Source of the DNA: Alphaproteobacteria bacterium
Lineage (GTDB): Bacteria > Pseudomonadota > Alphaproteobacteria > JANQMY01
Direction: 5' to 3'
Assembly (NCBI GenBank): GCA_028289425.1
Contig: JANQPL010000014.1
Span: 220,954-284,953 of the forward strand
DNA: 64,000 nucleotides
The number at the start of each line of letters is the position of its first letter. The first letter of the stretch is position 1. The position numbers and the translations under genes are program-made. Positions 17,930 to 26,439 of the stretch are shown in pieces. Under the pieces are notes generated by a model. That model did not search any database, was not told the origin of the DNA, and saw nothing but the letters and a program-made list of their open reading frames with translations.

Positions 17930-19144
17930 ATGCCGCCCGCCCCCCTTGAGCTGTCGACCGAAGAGGCCCGCCGCACCCTGCTGAATTTGCAGGGGCTGGC
18001 GCGCAACCCAACGGAAAAGCTCTCGAAAGAAGCGCTCTACCAGCTCATCGAAGATATGGGCTATGTGCAATTGGACAGCATACGGACGGTCGAGCGGGCC
18101 CATCACCACATACTGTTTTCGCGCAATCAAACCTATCGTCAGAAACAGCTCGACACGCTCTACGAAAACGGCCAGTGCTTGACCGAGCAGTGGACTCACG
18201 ACGCGTCAATCATCCCGTCCAAATGGTTCCCCTATTGGAAGCACCGCTTCCCGGCCATCAAAAAGAAGTACCGGCAAAGCGCCTGGTGGCAGAAACGGGT
18301 CAAGAACCCCAAAAAAGCGCTCCAACTGGTCACAGAGCGCATCGAGCAAGACGGCCCCGTGGGCGCGCGCGACTTCGAAACCGTCAAAGCCAACATCCGG
18401 GATACCTGGTGGGGGTGGAGCCCGCAAAAAGCGGCATTGGAATATCTCTGGCGCACCGGCGAGCTTGCCGTGGTGCGCCGCCACAACTTTCAGAAGATTT
18501 ATGACCAGACCCACCGGGTATTGCACGAAGACCACGCGGCTCCGGAAGTTTCCAGATCAGCATTCGTCGATTGGGCCTGCCGGTCCGCCCTTGAGCGCCT
18601 GGGTGTGGCAACACCGGGGGAAATCGCCCGCTTCTGGGATGCCTTAAGTCCGGCAGACGTTACCAAATGGCTCAACAAAGCCGGCGCCGACACCGCCGTG
18701 CCTGTGTCCATTCAGGGGAGAAACGGCAATGGTGCCCGCGCGGCGTTTGCCAGGCCCGATATTGAACAAGTCATCGACGCATTAGAAGCGCCGCCAAATC
18801 GTATTCGTCTAATTTCGCCCTTTGATCCGGTCATCCGCGACCGCCAGCGCCTAGAGCGGCTTTTCGGTTTCGACTACCGCATCGAGATTTTCGTCCCCGA
18901 AAAGAAACGCAAATTCGGCTACTACGTGTTCCCCATTCTTGAGGGTGAGCGGTTCATCGGCCGCATCGACCTGAAAGCCTTCCGCAAAGAAAACCGGCTG
19001 GCGGTTCAAGGATTATGGCTAGAACCCAAAATTAAGCTCACCAAGGGCCGCAAACAAAAGCTCGAGGCGGAACTAGACAGGGTGCGCCGGTTTGTGGGCC
19101 TTGATAGAATAGATCCGGGGATCACGGGAATCATATCGTCTTAA
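17930..19144 (+). CDS. YcaQ/AlkX-type DNA glycosylase (winged-helix)
   Basis: A 404-residue protein of the HTH_42 / YcaQ family. E. coli YcaQ (AlkX) and Streptomyces AlkZ are glycosylases that unhook alkylated bases, including interstrand crosslinks. The catalytic QxD motif is Q47-L48-D49 within GYVQLDSIRTVERAHHHILFSR, and the family block QWTHDASIIPSKWFPY follows. Full length. It lies 12 bp behind nrdJ and downstream of a LexA box, which fits a damage-induced repair role. The family is clear; which lesion it repairs is not. Confidence 0.88.
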   Translation: MPPAPLELSTEEARRTLLNLQGLARNPTEKLSKEALYQLIEDMGYVQLDSIRTVERAHHHILFSRNQTYRQKQLDTLYENGQCLTEQWTHDASIIPSKWFPYWKHRFPAIKKKYRQSAWWQKRVKNPKKALQLVTERIEQDGPVGARDFETVKANIRDTWWGWSPQKAALEYLWRTGELAVVRRHNFQKIYDQTHRVLHEDHAAPEVSRSAFVDWACRSALERLGVATPGEIARFWDALSPADVTKWLNKAGADTAVPVSIQGRNGNGARAAFARPDIEQVIDALEAPPNRIRLISPFDPVIRDRQRLERLFGFDYRIEIFVPEKKRKFGYYVFPILEGERFIGRIDLKAFRKENRLAVQGLWLEPKIKLTKGRKQKLEAELDRVRRFVGLDRIDPGITGIISS

Positions 19145-19205
19145 CGGGACAACACGCTTCTTCGCCCATCCCGGCCAAGTCCGTCATCAGGGGAAATCTT
19201 CCATC

Positions 19206-20315
19206 ATGAGCCAATTGCGTTCGCCACTCATATGGGTTCCGCTTGTGGTCCTTGTCGTGTTGATCGGCGGCTACACGATCTATTGGCACTCTCTCAAGCA
19301 GGACGTACTAGACGGTGTTGCTGAATGGGCGGACGACCGGCGCGCTGATGGAATGATTGTGACATACGACCGCGCCGTCGTCACCGGATTCCCCCTGGAT
19401 CTCAATCTCGACATTCACACGCTCACGATTGCGGATCCACAGCATCCCAATGAGTGGTCTTGGACGGGCGATCATGTGGACGTCGCCTTGAATCCGTTCC
19501 AATTGACCCGGGTGAATGCCCACTTTCTGGGCGATCACCAGTTCACCTATGTGGACCGTCAACAGACCGACAAATCGCTGCGCAACGAGATTCTCAGCGA
19601 AGCAGACAATGCGCGCCTCGCGCTCACCTTAGGTCGCAACAAGGTAAAACAGATCTACAGCGAAATTGATGGCTGGCGCGGCCAGTTTCGCGCAGCCGGG
19701 AGCGACCAGTTCTTACCCGTCACTGCGGAGAAATACCGCATGCAGATTGAAACCACCCCGCAAGATACAAATGGTCCGCTCGTGACGGCGGAGGAGAATA
19801 CGCTCGAAACCCAAACCATGTTGCTGCAACTGGAAACACTGACCTTGCCCGCCGGCACATTCCCGCCCCTTGGCGACGTGATCGGCCTTGTGGAAGCGAA
19901 AACGCAACTTCGCAACTTGCCCGCCGATTTTCAGCGTGCGGACGACCGAGACGACGCCCTGCGGCGCTGGGCGGAAAAGGACGGATCGTTCGACATCGAA
20001 GCGCTCCATATGCTGTGGGGAGATCTTGACCTTACCGCCGAGGGGGAGATCTCACTCGACCGCCGGTATCGGCCCCAAGGGGCCATCACCACATTGGCCG
20101 GCGGATACAATGATGTGATCGACGGCTTGACGGAACAAGGCCAGTTGGACGAGACGTTGGCCAGCATCATCAAATCAGCCCTCAATCTCATCGCGCTGAC
20201 AGGTAAGGATGAGAAAGGCCGTCTACACATCCCCCTCGATATGCGCGGCGGCATGCTTTATCTGGGCCCCATTAAGCTGACCGACCTGCCGCCGCTGGTG
20301 TCCGAAGAAGACTGA
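19206..20315 (+). CDS. DUF2125 domain-containing protein
   Basis: A 369-residue protein with one N-terminal membrane helix (about residues 8-27), then an extracytoplasmic domain of the DUF2125 family (PF09898), which is almost restricted to Alphaproteobacteria. It has the GVAEWADDRRADG segment and the GFPLDLNLDI motif typical of the family start. No function is known. It follows the YcaQ gene after 61 bp and precedes a repeat-filled gap; many Alphaproteobacteria have it beside tyrC, which is the next gene here on the opposite strand. Confidence 0.88.
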   Translation: MSQLRSPLIWVPLVVLVVLIGGYTIYWHSLKQDVLDGVAEWADDRRADGMIVTYDRAVVTGFPLDLNLDIHTLTIADPQHPNEWSWTGDHVDVALNPFQLTRVNAHFLGDHQFTYVDRQQTDKSLRNEILSEADNARLALTLGRNKVKQIYSEIDGWRGQFRAAGSDQFLPVTAEKYRMQIETTPQDTNGPLVTAEENTLETQTMLLQLETLTLPAGTFPPLGDVIGLVEAKTQLRNLPADFQRADDRDDALRRWAEKDGSFDIEALHMLWGDLDLTAEGEISLDRRYRPQGAITTLAGGYNDVIDGLTEQGQLDETLASIIKSALNLIALTGKDEKGRLHIPLDMRGGMLYLGPIKLTDLPPLVSEED

Positions 20316-20376
20316 CGATCCATCCCGAGCACGGCAAAGAGAAACTCCGAAACGTGGTCAGCGTCGCGGCAGTGGA

Positions 20377-20490
20377 TGACCCGGATGCCCGTCTTGCAGA
20401 CGGCTTACCGTGTCATGACGAATGGGGTTCTTGTCCCCGTGCGTCATCACCCGGCGAGCGTAAGCGAGTCCGGGTGATCCAGGGCAGCTT
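20377..20490. repeat. Pair of palindromic intergenic repeats, family A
   Basis: Two related palindromes lie in the convergent gap between the DUF2125 gene and tyrC. The left one runs from TGGATGACCCGG to GTCATGACG. The right one runs from CGTCATCACCCGG to CCGGGTGATCCAGG, with an inner GAGCGTAAGCGA. The last 22 bases (20468-20489) are an exact inverted copy of 10297-10318. Confidence 0.8.
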
Positions 20491-20495
20491 AAACA

Positions 20496-21449
20496 CTATT
20501 CTTCCGGGGATTTTGGACCGCGTCGGCCGAAATCGGGCACCGGGGTCTCCTGGCCCGCATCGATAATGTTGCGCCGAATGTCGCGCGTGCGCGAGAACAG
20601 ATCGAACAACATTTCTCCGTCGCCCCATCTGATGGCCCGCTGCAAAGCGGCCAAGTCTTCGGAAAACCGTCCCAACACTTCCAGCACGGCATCCTTGTTG
20701 TTGAGAAACACATCCCGCCACATGGTGGGGTCGGACGCGGCGATACGCGTGAAGTCGCGAAAACCGCCAGCGCTGTATTTGACCACTTCGCTTTCGGTGA
20801 CCGTCTCCAAATCGGACGCGGTGCCCACAATATTGTACGCAATCAAGTGAGGAATGTGGCTGGTGACCGCCAGCACCAAATCGTGGTGCTTAGCATCCAT
20901 TACATCCACCCGCGCGCCACACTGTTCCCAAAAATGGACAAGCTTCGACAACGCATCGGCGTCCGTCTTAGCGTCGGGCGTGAGAATGCACCAGCGATCG
21001 TCGAACAATTCGGCAAATCCCGCTTCCGGCCCCGACACTTCCGAACCGGCGATAGGGTGTCCCGGAATAAAATGCACACCGTCCGGCAAATGGGGCGCCA
21101 CGTCGTCGATGACCGCGGTCTTAACGGAACCCACATCGGTCACGATCGCGCCGGCATCCAACGCCGGACCGATGGCTTTGGCGATCGCTCCAAAAGTGCC
21201 GACCGGTGAACACAAGATCACCAGGTCCGCTCCCTTTGCTGCTGCGGCCGGGTCGCTTTCAATTGCATCGACCAGCCCCAGGCGCAAGGATGTATCTTGG
21301 GTTTCCTTAGATCGCGCAGCGCCAGAAATCATCCCCGCCAAGCCGCGCCGCCTTATGGCAAGGCTCAGGGAAGAGCCGATCAGCCCGATGCCGATCAGCG
21401 CAATCTTGTCGAACAGCGGTTTGGCGCTGTCAGCGTCAGCCTTTGCCAT
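20496..21449 (-). CDS. tyrC: Prephenate/arogenate dehydrogenase
   Basis: A 317-residue NAD(P)-dependent dehydrogenase of tyrosine synthesis (cyclohexadienyl dehydrogenase type). The Rossmann motif [16 protein letters not shown] lies near residue 18; [13 protein letters not shown] carries the substrate-binding His; the C-terminal half is helical. It converts prephenate or arogenate to 4-hydroxyphenylpyruvate or tyrosine. Its start overlaps the end of hisC by 14 bp, so the two are translationally linked. Confidence 0.94.
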   Translation of the reverse strand: MAKADADSAKPLFDKIALIGIGLIGSSLSLAIRRRGLAGMISGAARSKETQDTSLRLGLVDAIESDPAAAAKGADLVILCSPVGTFGAIAKAIGPALDAGAIVTDVGSVKTAVIDDVAPHLPDGVHFIPGHPIAGSEVSGPEAGFAELFDDRWCILTPDAKTDADALSKLVHFWEQCGARVDVMDAKHHDLVLAVTSHIPHLIAYNIVGTASDLETVTESEVVKYSAGGFRDFTRIAASDPTMWRDVFLNNKDAVLEVLGRFSEDLAALQRAIRWGDGEMLFDLFSRTRDIRRNIIDAGQETPVPDFGRRGPKSPEE

Positions 21450-22539
21450 CTTCTTGGCCCAGGAAATTTTTGAGGCAGTCGATCACGCCGCGATTGTGTT
21501 CCACCAAACCTACGGTCATGCGCAGAGCATTCGGCAAACCGTAATTGGTGACATCGCGCAGCACATATCCGTTGTTACTCAGATACACATTGGCGTCCGC
21601 GGCGGTCTTGCCCGGCGTTTCCGGAAAGCCGATCAGCACAAAATTGCCGACACTTTGTGTGGTCTCAAGACCCAGTGCCCCCAACTCGGCGCGCAACCAG
21701 CTCAGCCAGATATCGTTGTGGTCGATGGCCTTCTGCGTGAATGTGTGATCTTGCAGCGCCTCGATACCGGCCAATTGCGCCGGCTGCGACGTATTAAAAG
21801 GGCCTCGTATGCGATTGAGCACATCGGCCACCGAACTGGGGCAATACCCCCACCCTAAGCGCAATGCCGCAAGGCCGTGCACCTTCGAAAATGTCCGTGT
21901 CATGATGACATTGTCGTGGGATTCGACCAAGTCGATACCTGTTTCGTAATCATTGCGGCGCACATATTCCGCGTAGGCTGCATCGATCACCAACAGCGTT
22001 TCTTCAGGCAGCTCTTTTCGAAGCCGGCGCACTTCGTCGGACGGCACATAGGTGCCTGTCGGGTTGTTGGGGTTGGCCAAAAAAACGATCTTGGTTTTGT
22101 CGTTGGCAAGACCCAGAATGGCATCTACGTCGGCGGTAAGGTTCTTCTCCGGCGCGACGCGCGGCACAGCGCAGGCCGCCTTGGTGACGATCGGGTACAC
22201 CAAGAAAGCATGCTCGCTGTAGATGACCTCGTCGCCCGGATTCAAATAAGCCTGTGCAAGCAGGTGAAGGATCTCGTCCGACCCGTTGCCGCAAACTATG
22301 CGATCCGCATCCAAACCATATTGGCCGGCAATCGCTTCCCTCAACGCGGCCGCACTTCCCTCCGGATACAGATGCAGCTCGCCGGAGGCCTTCAGATAAG
22401 CCTCGATCGCATTGGGGCTGGGTCCGAACGGCGTCTCATTCGACGACAGTTTGATGGCCTTCTGCCCGCCGAGAGCCTTGGTCGCGCCGGGAACATAGGG
22501 CTCTATCAGGTTAATTCCTGGCCGCGGCATTGCTGACAT
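21436..22539 (-). CDS. hisC: Histidinol-phosphate / aromatic aminotransferase
   Basis: A class I/II PLP aminotransferase of 367 residues. The PLP lysine lies in [16 protein letters not shown] (about K219); [11 protein letters not shown] and the [12 protein letters not shown]-terminal block identify HisC. In this hisC-tyrC arrangement the enzyme usually serves both histidine and tyrosine/phenylalanine synthesis. The ATG at 22539 is preferred to the TTG at 22548 because AAAGG lies about ten bases upstream of it. Divergent from metX over 249 bp. Confidence 0.94.
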   Translation of the reverse strand: MSAMPRPGINLIEPYVPGATKALGGQKAIKLSSNETPFGPSPNAIEAYLKASGELHLYPEGSAAALREAIAGQYGLDADRIVCGNGSDEILHLLAQAYLNPGDEVIYSEHAFLVYPIVTKAACAVPRVAPEKNLTADVDAILGLANDKTKIVFLANPNNPTGTYVPSDEVRRLRKELPEETLLVIDAAYAEYVRRNDYETGIDLVESHDNVIMTRTFSKVHGLAALRLGWGYCPSSVADVLNRIRGPFNTSQPAQLAGIEALQDHTFTQKAIDHNDIWLSWLRAELGALGLETTQSVGNFVLIGFPETPGKTAADANVYLSNNGYVLRDVTNYGLPNALRMTVGLVEHNRGVIDCLKNFLGQEDGKG

Positions 22540-22788
22540 GATGCTCAACCTTTCACAGGGAATATGCGGATTTGGCCCAAATCGGCGTCCAAACGCCCGG
22601 TTGGGGACTGGTGATCCGCAGCCCGCTCATATACGACTTTGGCCGCATGAAAGCAAAATTTGTCGGCCCATTGCCACCACAAAAGTGTTAAATAGCGGAC
22701 CGGCCAAACACGACCGCGCCTTGAAGCGACGTTAACTTTTGACGGGCCCATTGGCGACCGTGGAAGCGAACCCCATATCGGCACAGAG

Positions 22789-23979
22789 ATGACGGACATT
22801 TCGCAAACAGATATCAGGACGTCGACAGACGAGTCCGCCGGTGTGCAGGCCACGGGACATGTGGTCACGTTCTCCGAAGATCAGCCCTTGAAGCTTGATT
22901 GCGGCGTGTCGATTGCGCCGGTGACGATTGCTTATCAAACCTATGGCCGGATGAATGCCGACAAATCCAACATCATCCTCATCTGCCATGCTCTTACCGG
23001 TGATCAGCATGCGGCAAGTTCCCACCCGGTCACCGGAAAGCCCGGTTGGTGGAACTATATGGTCGGACCGGGCAAGCCCATCGATACCGATCGGTACTAT
23101 CTGATCTGCGCCAATGTGCTGGGCGGTTGCATGGGTACGACGGGACCCGCCGATCTGGACCCCAAGACAGGCAAACCTTACGGCTTGACGTTTCCCGTCA
23201 TTACCATTGGCGACATGGTGCGGGCCCAGGCCATGTTGCTTGACCATCTGGAAATCGAAGATCTTTTTTGCGTCCTTGGCGGGTCCATGGGCGGCATGCA
23301 GGTGCTGCAATGGGCGGCCGCTTATCCGGACCGGGTGTTTTCGGCCGTGCCCATCGCGACGGCGGCAAAGCATTCTGCTCAGAACATCGCCTTTCACGAG
23401 GTGGGCCGGCAGGCCATCATGGCCGACCCGACCTGGCACGGGGGCGACTATTACAGTCATGAGGAAACGCCGCGAAAAGGCCTGGCGGTCGCCCGCATGG
23501 CGGCGCACATCACCTATCTTTCGGAAGCGGCGCTTCATCGAAAATTCGGCCGAAACCTGCAAGACCGCGAGTCGATCACTTATGGGTTTGACGCCGATTT
23601 TCAGATCGAAAGCTATCTGCGTCACCAAGGGTTCACGTTTGTCGACCGGTTTGACGCCAACAGTTATCTCTACATCACCCGGGCGATGGACTATTTCGAT
23701 TTAGCGGCGGACTATGGCGGCGTTCTTGCAAATGCCTTCAAAGGATCGTCCACTCGATTTTGCGTGGTGTCGTTCACCAGCGACTGGCTGTTCCCCACCT
23801 CGGAAAACCGCACCATCGTTCTGGCGCTCAATTCGGTGGCCGCCAATGTAAGTTTCGTTGAGATCGAAACCGACAAGGGCCATGACGCCTTTTTGCTCGA
23901 CGAGCCGGAATTTCACAGCGTGCTGTCCGGGTTCCTCGACGGCGCGGCTATCCATCGCGGATTGCCGCCGAAGAGTTGA
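22789..23979 (+). CDS. metX: Homoserine O-acetyltransferase
   Basis: A 396-residue alpha/beta-hydrolase-fold acyltransferase that activates homoserine for methionine synthesis. The nucleophile S166 sits in [14 protein letters not shown], and the catalytic His in [14 protein letters not shown] near the C-terminus. [12 protein letters not shown] and the [10 protein letters not shown] block are typical MetX. Four bases separate its stop from metW. Whether the donor is acetyl- or succinyl-CoA cannot be judged from sequence alone. No convincing SAM riboswitch was found upstream. Confidence 0.94.
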   Translation: MTDISQTDIRTSTDESAGVQATGHVVTFSEDQPLKLDCGVSIAPVTIAYQTYGRMNADKSNIILICHALTGDQHAASSHPVTGKPGWWNYMVGPGKPIDTDRYYLICANVLGGCMGTTGPADLDPKTGKPYGLTFPVITIGDMVRAQAMLLDHLEIEDLFCVLGGSMGGMQVLQWAAAYPDRVFSAVPIATAAKHSAQNIAFHEVGRQAIMADPTWHGGDYYSHEETPRKGLAVARMAAHITYLSEAALHRKFGRNLQDRESITYGFDADFQIESYLRHQGFTFVDRFDANSYLYITRAMDYFDLAADYGGVLANAFKGSSTRFCVVSFTSDWLFPTSENRTIVLALNSVAANVSFVEIETDKGHDAFLLDEPEFHSVLSGFLDGAAIHRGLPPKS

Positions 23980-23983
23980 CCCC

Positions 23984-24622
23984 ATGAACCGGATGGCCAC
24001 CACATTCCCGAAGCTGCGCCCGGATCTTCAGCTCATCGCCGATATGATCGCCGACGATGCCCGTGTGCTGGACGTGGGGTGCGGCGACGGCAGCCTTCTC
24101 GAATATCTCATGTTGGCAAAGCGGGTCGATGCCCGCGGCGTAGAACTCAGCCAAGCTGGGGTGAACGCCTGCGTGGCGCGAGGGCTGTCGGTCATTCAAG
24201 GAGACGCGGACAAAGATCTGCAAGACTATCCGTCCGACGCCTTCGACTATGTGATCCTCAGCCAAACCATCCAGGCCACGGTCAGTCCGAAGGATGTGAT
24301 GGAAGAGATGACGCGCATCGGCAAAAATGTCATCGTTTCTCTGCCCAACTTTGGACATTGGCGGGTGCGCTGGCAATTGGCCCTATCCGGGCGCATGCCG
24401 GTGACAAAATCGCTGGACGACCCGTGGTATTCGACGCCCAACATTCACCTATGCAGCATCAAGGATTTCATCAATCTGGTGCACAATATTGGCGGCGTGG
24501 TCGAACGGGCGGTGGCGGTGAATAGCAAGGGGCGCGCCCGCGACTTTATCGGCGGTGACAGTTTCGCTAATCTGTATGCGGAAGAAGCGGTTTTTCTCAT
24601 CACCCGCCGCGTGGCGGGTTAG
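23984..24622 (+). CDS. metW: MetW, methionine biosynthesis methyltransferase-like protein
   Basis: A 212-residue Rossmann-fold protein of the MetW family. The SAM-binding-like motif VLDVGCGDGSLLEYL is near residue 30, and SQTIQATVSPKDVMEEM is a MetW-specific block. MetW is the conserved partner of MetX and is reported to be needed for its activity. The ATG at 23984 comes four bases after metX; the longer open frame inside metX is not conserved. The last codons lie within a GC hairpin (ACCCGCC/GGCGGGT, 24602-24619) that may act as a weak terminator. Confidence 0.93.
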   Translation: MNRMATTFPKLRPDLQLIADMIADDARVLDVGCGDGSLLEYLMLAKRVDARGVELSQAGVNACVARGLSVIQGDADKDLQDYPSDAFDYVILSQTIQATVSPKDVMEEMTRIGKNVIVSLPNFGHWRVRWQLALSGRMPVTKSLDDPWYSTPNIHLCSIKDFINLVHNIGGVVERAVAVNSKGRARDFIGGDSFANLYAEEAVFLITRRVAG

Positions 24623-24646
24623 GGTTTGTTGATTTGGGCTTATCCA

Positions 24647-25402
24647 TCAATCTTCCAACTTTTCCCGCGATGATTTCTCGTTGGCGGCGGGCACATAAGT
24701 CGCGGGCACGGGACGCAAGATTCGCCGGCGCTGGCGCACAGGTGTCGCAGCATAAATTCTCTTCGTTGCTTCTACCAAGATGATGCCGCCGAAACCCGGC
24801 CATAACCATCGGCCGGTGTTTTCCCAGGCCGGCGCCGACCGCAGCATAAAGCGCCACGAAAAGGGCGGCATGAACATGGTGAGCAGTGGGTTGCCCGGTG
24901 CGAACATGCAATCGCTCAACAGACGGTTCAGCTGGCCGCGCGAATAGGGGCGCCCGTGTCCAAACGGCGTGCGTTCCGTCGACGCCCATAATCCCCGCCG
25001 ATAGGGCACCGCCACCAGAAGCCGGCCTTCGGGGCTGAGCACGCGCCAAATCTCCCGAAGCATGGGGCGCACCACTTCGCTGTTTTCGAGGCCGTGCACC
25101 AGGACCACTTTGTCGACGGTTGAATCCGAAAAGGGCAGCGCCGTTTCTTCGGTGAGGCCCACCAAGCCATTACCCTCTTCCGGCCAGCGCGTGACGCCCT
25201 GGGCTGCGGGCATCATGGCGATGACCCGGTCGGCTTCTTGACGAAAAGGCGTCAGATAGGGCGTGGCATAGCCCAAGCCCAAAATCGTTTGGCCTTGAAC
25301 CGATGCCCAAATTTCCCGGATTTGACGGCGCAGGGTGCGGCGCGCAATGCGGCCCAATTGGCTCACATAGAAATTCCGAAGATCGACCACATCAAGATGC
25401 AT
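24647..25402 (-). CDS. Class I SAM-dependent methyltransferase
   Basis: A 251-residue methyltransferase of the Methyltransf_11 type. Instead of the common GxGxG, motif I reads ILGLGYATPYL. The acidic block LPFSDSTVDKVVLVHGLEN and the REIWRVLSPEGRLLVAVPYR motif follow. This form, divergent from glyoxalase II, is widely seen in Alphaproteobacteria. The substrate is unknown. The C-terminal 60 residues are basic and proline-rich. It faces metW with only 24 bp between stops. Confidence 0.85.
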   Translation of the reverse strand: MHLDVVDLRNFYVSQLGRIARRTLRRQIREIWASVQGQTILGLGYATPYLTPFRQEADRVIAMMPAAQGVTRWPEEGNGLVGLTEETALPFSDSTVDKVVLVHGLENSEVVRPMLREIWRVLSPEGRLLVAVPYRRGLWASTERTPFGHGRPYSRGQLNRLLSDCMFAPGNPLLTMFMPPFSWRFMLRSAPAWENTGRWLWPGFGGIILVEATKRIYAATPVRQRRRILRPVPATYVPAANEKSSREKLED

Positions 25403-25507
25403 GCATCGTTACCTTTGTGCCGTTGGGGTGGGGTTTTAAGGAACCCATTACAATGTTAATTTCCGGCGTTTTTATGAACAATGTGCGCGCTTTTGAGGAT
25501 TCGTTCG

Positions 25508-26278
25508 ATGCCTAAGCTTGAGATCCACCAGTTTCCGTGCCTGAGCGACAATTATGGATTTCTGATCCATGATCCTGAACAACAGGTTACCGCAACCATC
25601 GATACACCGGAAGTCGCGGCCATTGAGGCGGCGCTCAGCGAAAAAGGATGGGCGCTCACGCATATCCTCAATACGCACCATCACTTCGATCACGCGGGCG
25701 GCAATCTGGAACTGAAGGAAAAGACCGGGTGCCACATTGTCGGGCCGCGGGCGGAATCGGCCAGGATCCCCGGTATCGATACCCAAGTGGGAGACGGGGA
25801 CCAGGTGAGCTTCGGACAATTTACGGCGAAGGTTTTCGACGTACCCGGACACACATCGGGGCATATCGCCTATTGGTTCGAAAGCGAAGGTGTTGCGTTT
25901 GTGGGCGATACGCTGTTCGCACTTGGCTGTGGGCGGTTGTTCGAAGGCACGGCCCAACAAATGTGGACCTCTTTACAAAAGCTGATGGCGCTGCCCGACG
26001 ACACCACCGTCTATTGCGCACATGAATATACGCAAGCCAATGCCAAATTCGCACTGACGGTGGAGCCGGGCAATGACGCGCTGGTGGCCCGGTCGGAAGA
26101 GATCGATCGCTTGCGCGCACAGGGAACGCCGACGGTTCCAACCACGATGGGATTGGAAAAAGCAACCAACCCCTTCCTGCGCCCCATGAGCCAAAACCTA
26201 CAGGAAACAGTGGGCTTGGTCGGTCGCGATTTGGTTGATGTGTTTGCCGAAACGCGCCGGCGGAAGGACAATTTTTGA
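25508..26278 (+). CDS. gloB: Hydroxyacylglutathione hydrolase (glyoxalase II)
   Basis: A 256-residue metallo-beta-lactamase-fold enzyme that hydrolyses S-lactoylglutathione in methylglyoxal detoxification. The binuclear metal motif THHHFDH is at residues 56-62. The further ligands are visible as GHTSGHIAYW, GDTLFALGCGR and CAHEYTQANAKFAL, and the C-terminal glutathione-binding domain is present. The ATG at 25508 is chosen because GAGGA lies ten bases upstream and the protein then starts at MPKLEIHQFPCLSDNY as in the family. Confidence 0.95.
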   Translation: MPKLEIHQFPCLSDNYGFLIHDPEQQVTATIDTPEVAAIEAALSEKGWALTHILNTHHHFDHAGGNLELKEKTGCHIVGPRAESARIPGIDTQVGDGDQVSFGQFTAKVFDVPGHTSGHIAYWFESEGVAFVGDTLFALGCGRLFEGTAQQMWTSLQKLMALPDDTTVYCAHEYTQANAKFALTVEPGNDALVARSEEIDRLRAQGTPTVPTTMGLEKATNPFLRPMSQNLQETVGLVGRDLVDVFAETRRRKDNF

Positions 26279-26342
26279 TCCAAACCACTGACACCACGGT
26301 AAAACATAATTCTAGAATTCTACCCGGTCAGGATTTCCCAAA

Positions 26343-26399
26343 GTTGTTCTTCTTGGAACAACCCTCTAAAATTGCAAATGAGATAATTCGCACTTAGAG
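26343..26399. promoter_or_regulatory. Nested palindromes with a Fur-box-like core upstream of the SPOR lipoprotein
   Basis: Two elements lie 40-100 bp before the gene. The first is a hairpin GTTGTTC/GAACAAC (26343-26362). The second is a 36-bp nested palindrome whose outer arms are CTCTAA (26364-26369) and TTAGAG (26394-26399) and whose inner arms are TGCAAAT (26373-26379) and ATTCGCA (26386-26392). The TGCRAATGAG core is the same as in the two sites around bfd at 29.1 kb, suggesting an iron-responsive regulator. Confidence 0.45.
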
Positions 26400-26439
26400 T
26401 TTACTCCGTTTGGCACAAACGCTGGACGGGGGAGGCGAC

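Noticed and set aside
22700..22788. Possible SAM-II riboswitch upstream of metX
   Set aside because: CTTGAAGCGACGTTAAC resembles the conserved 3' side of SAM-II, but the GATTTG loop, a matching 5' stem and the later CTAAA pseudoknot segment are missing. A covariance-model search (SAM-II) would settle it.
26313..26322. Irr/ICE-like palindrome TAGAATTCTA
   Set aside because: It lacks the spacer of the known Irr element and is short enough to occur by chance; only the Fur-like palindrome next to it was kept.
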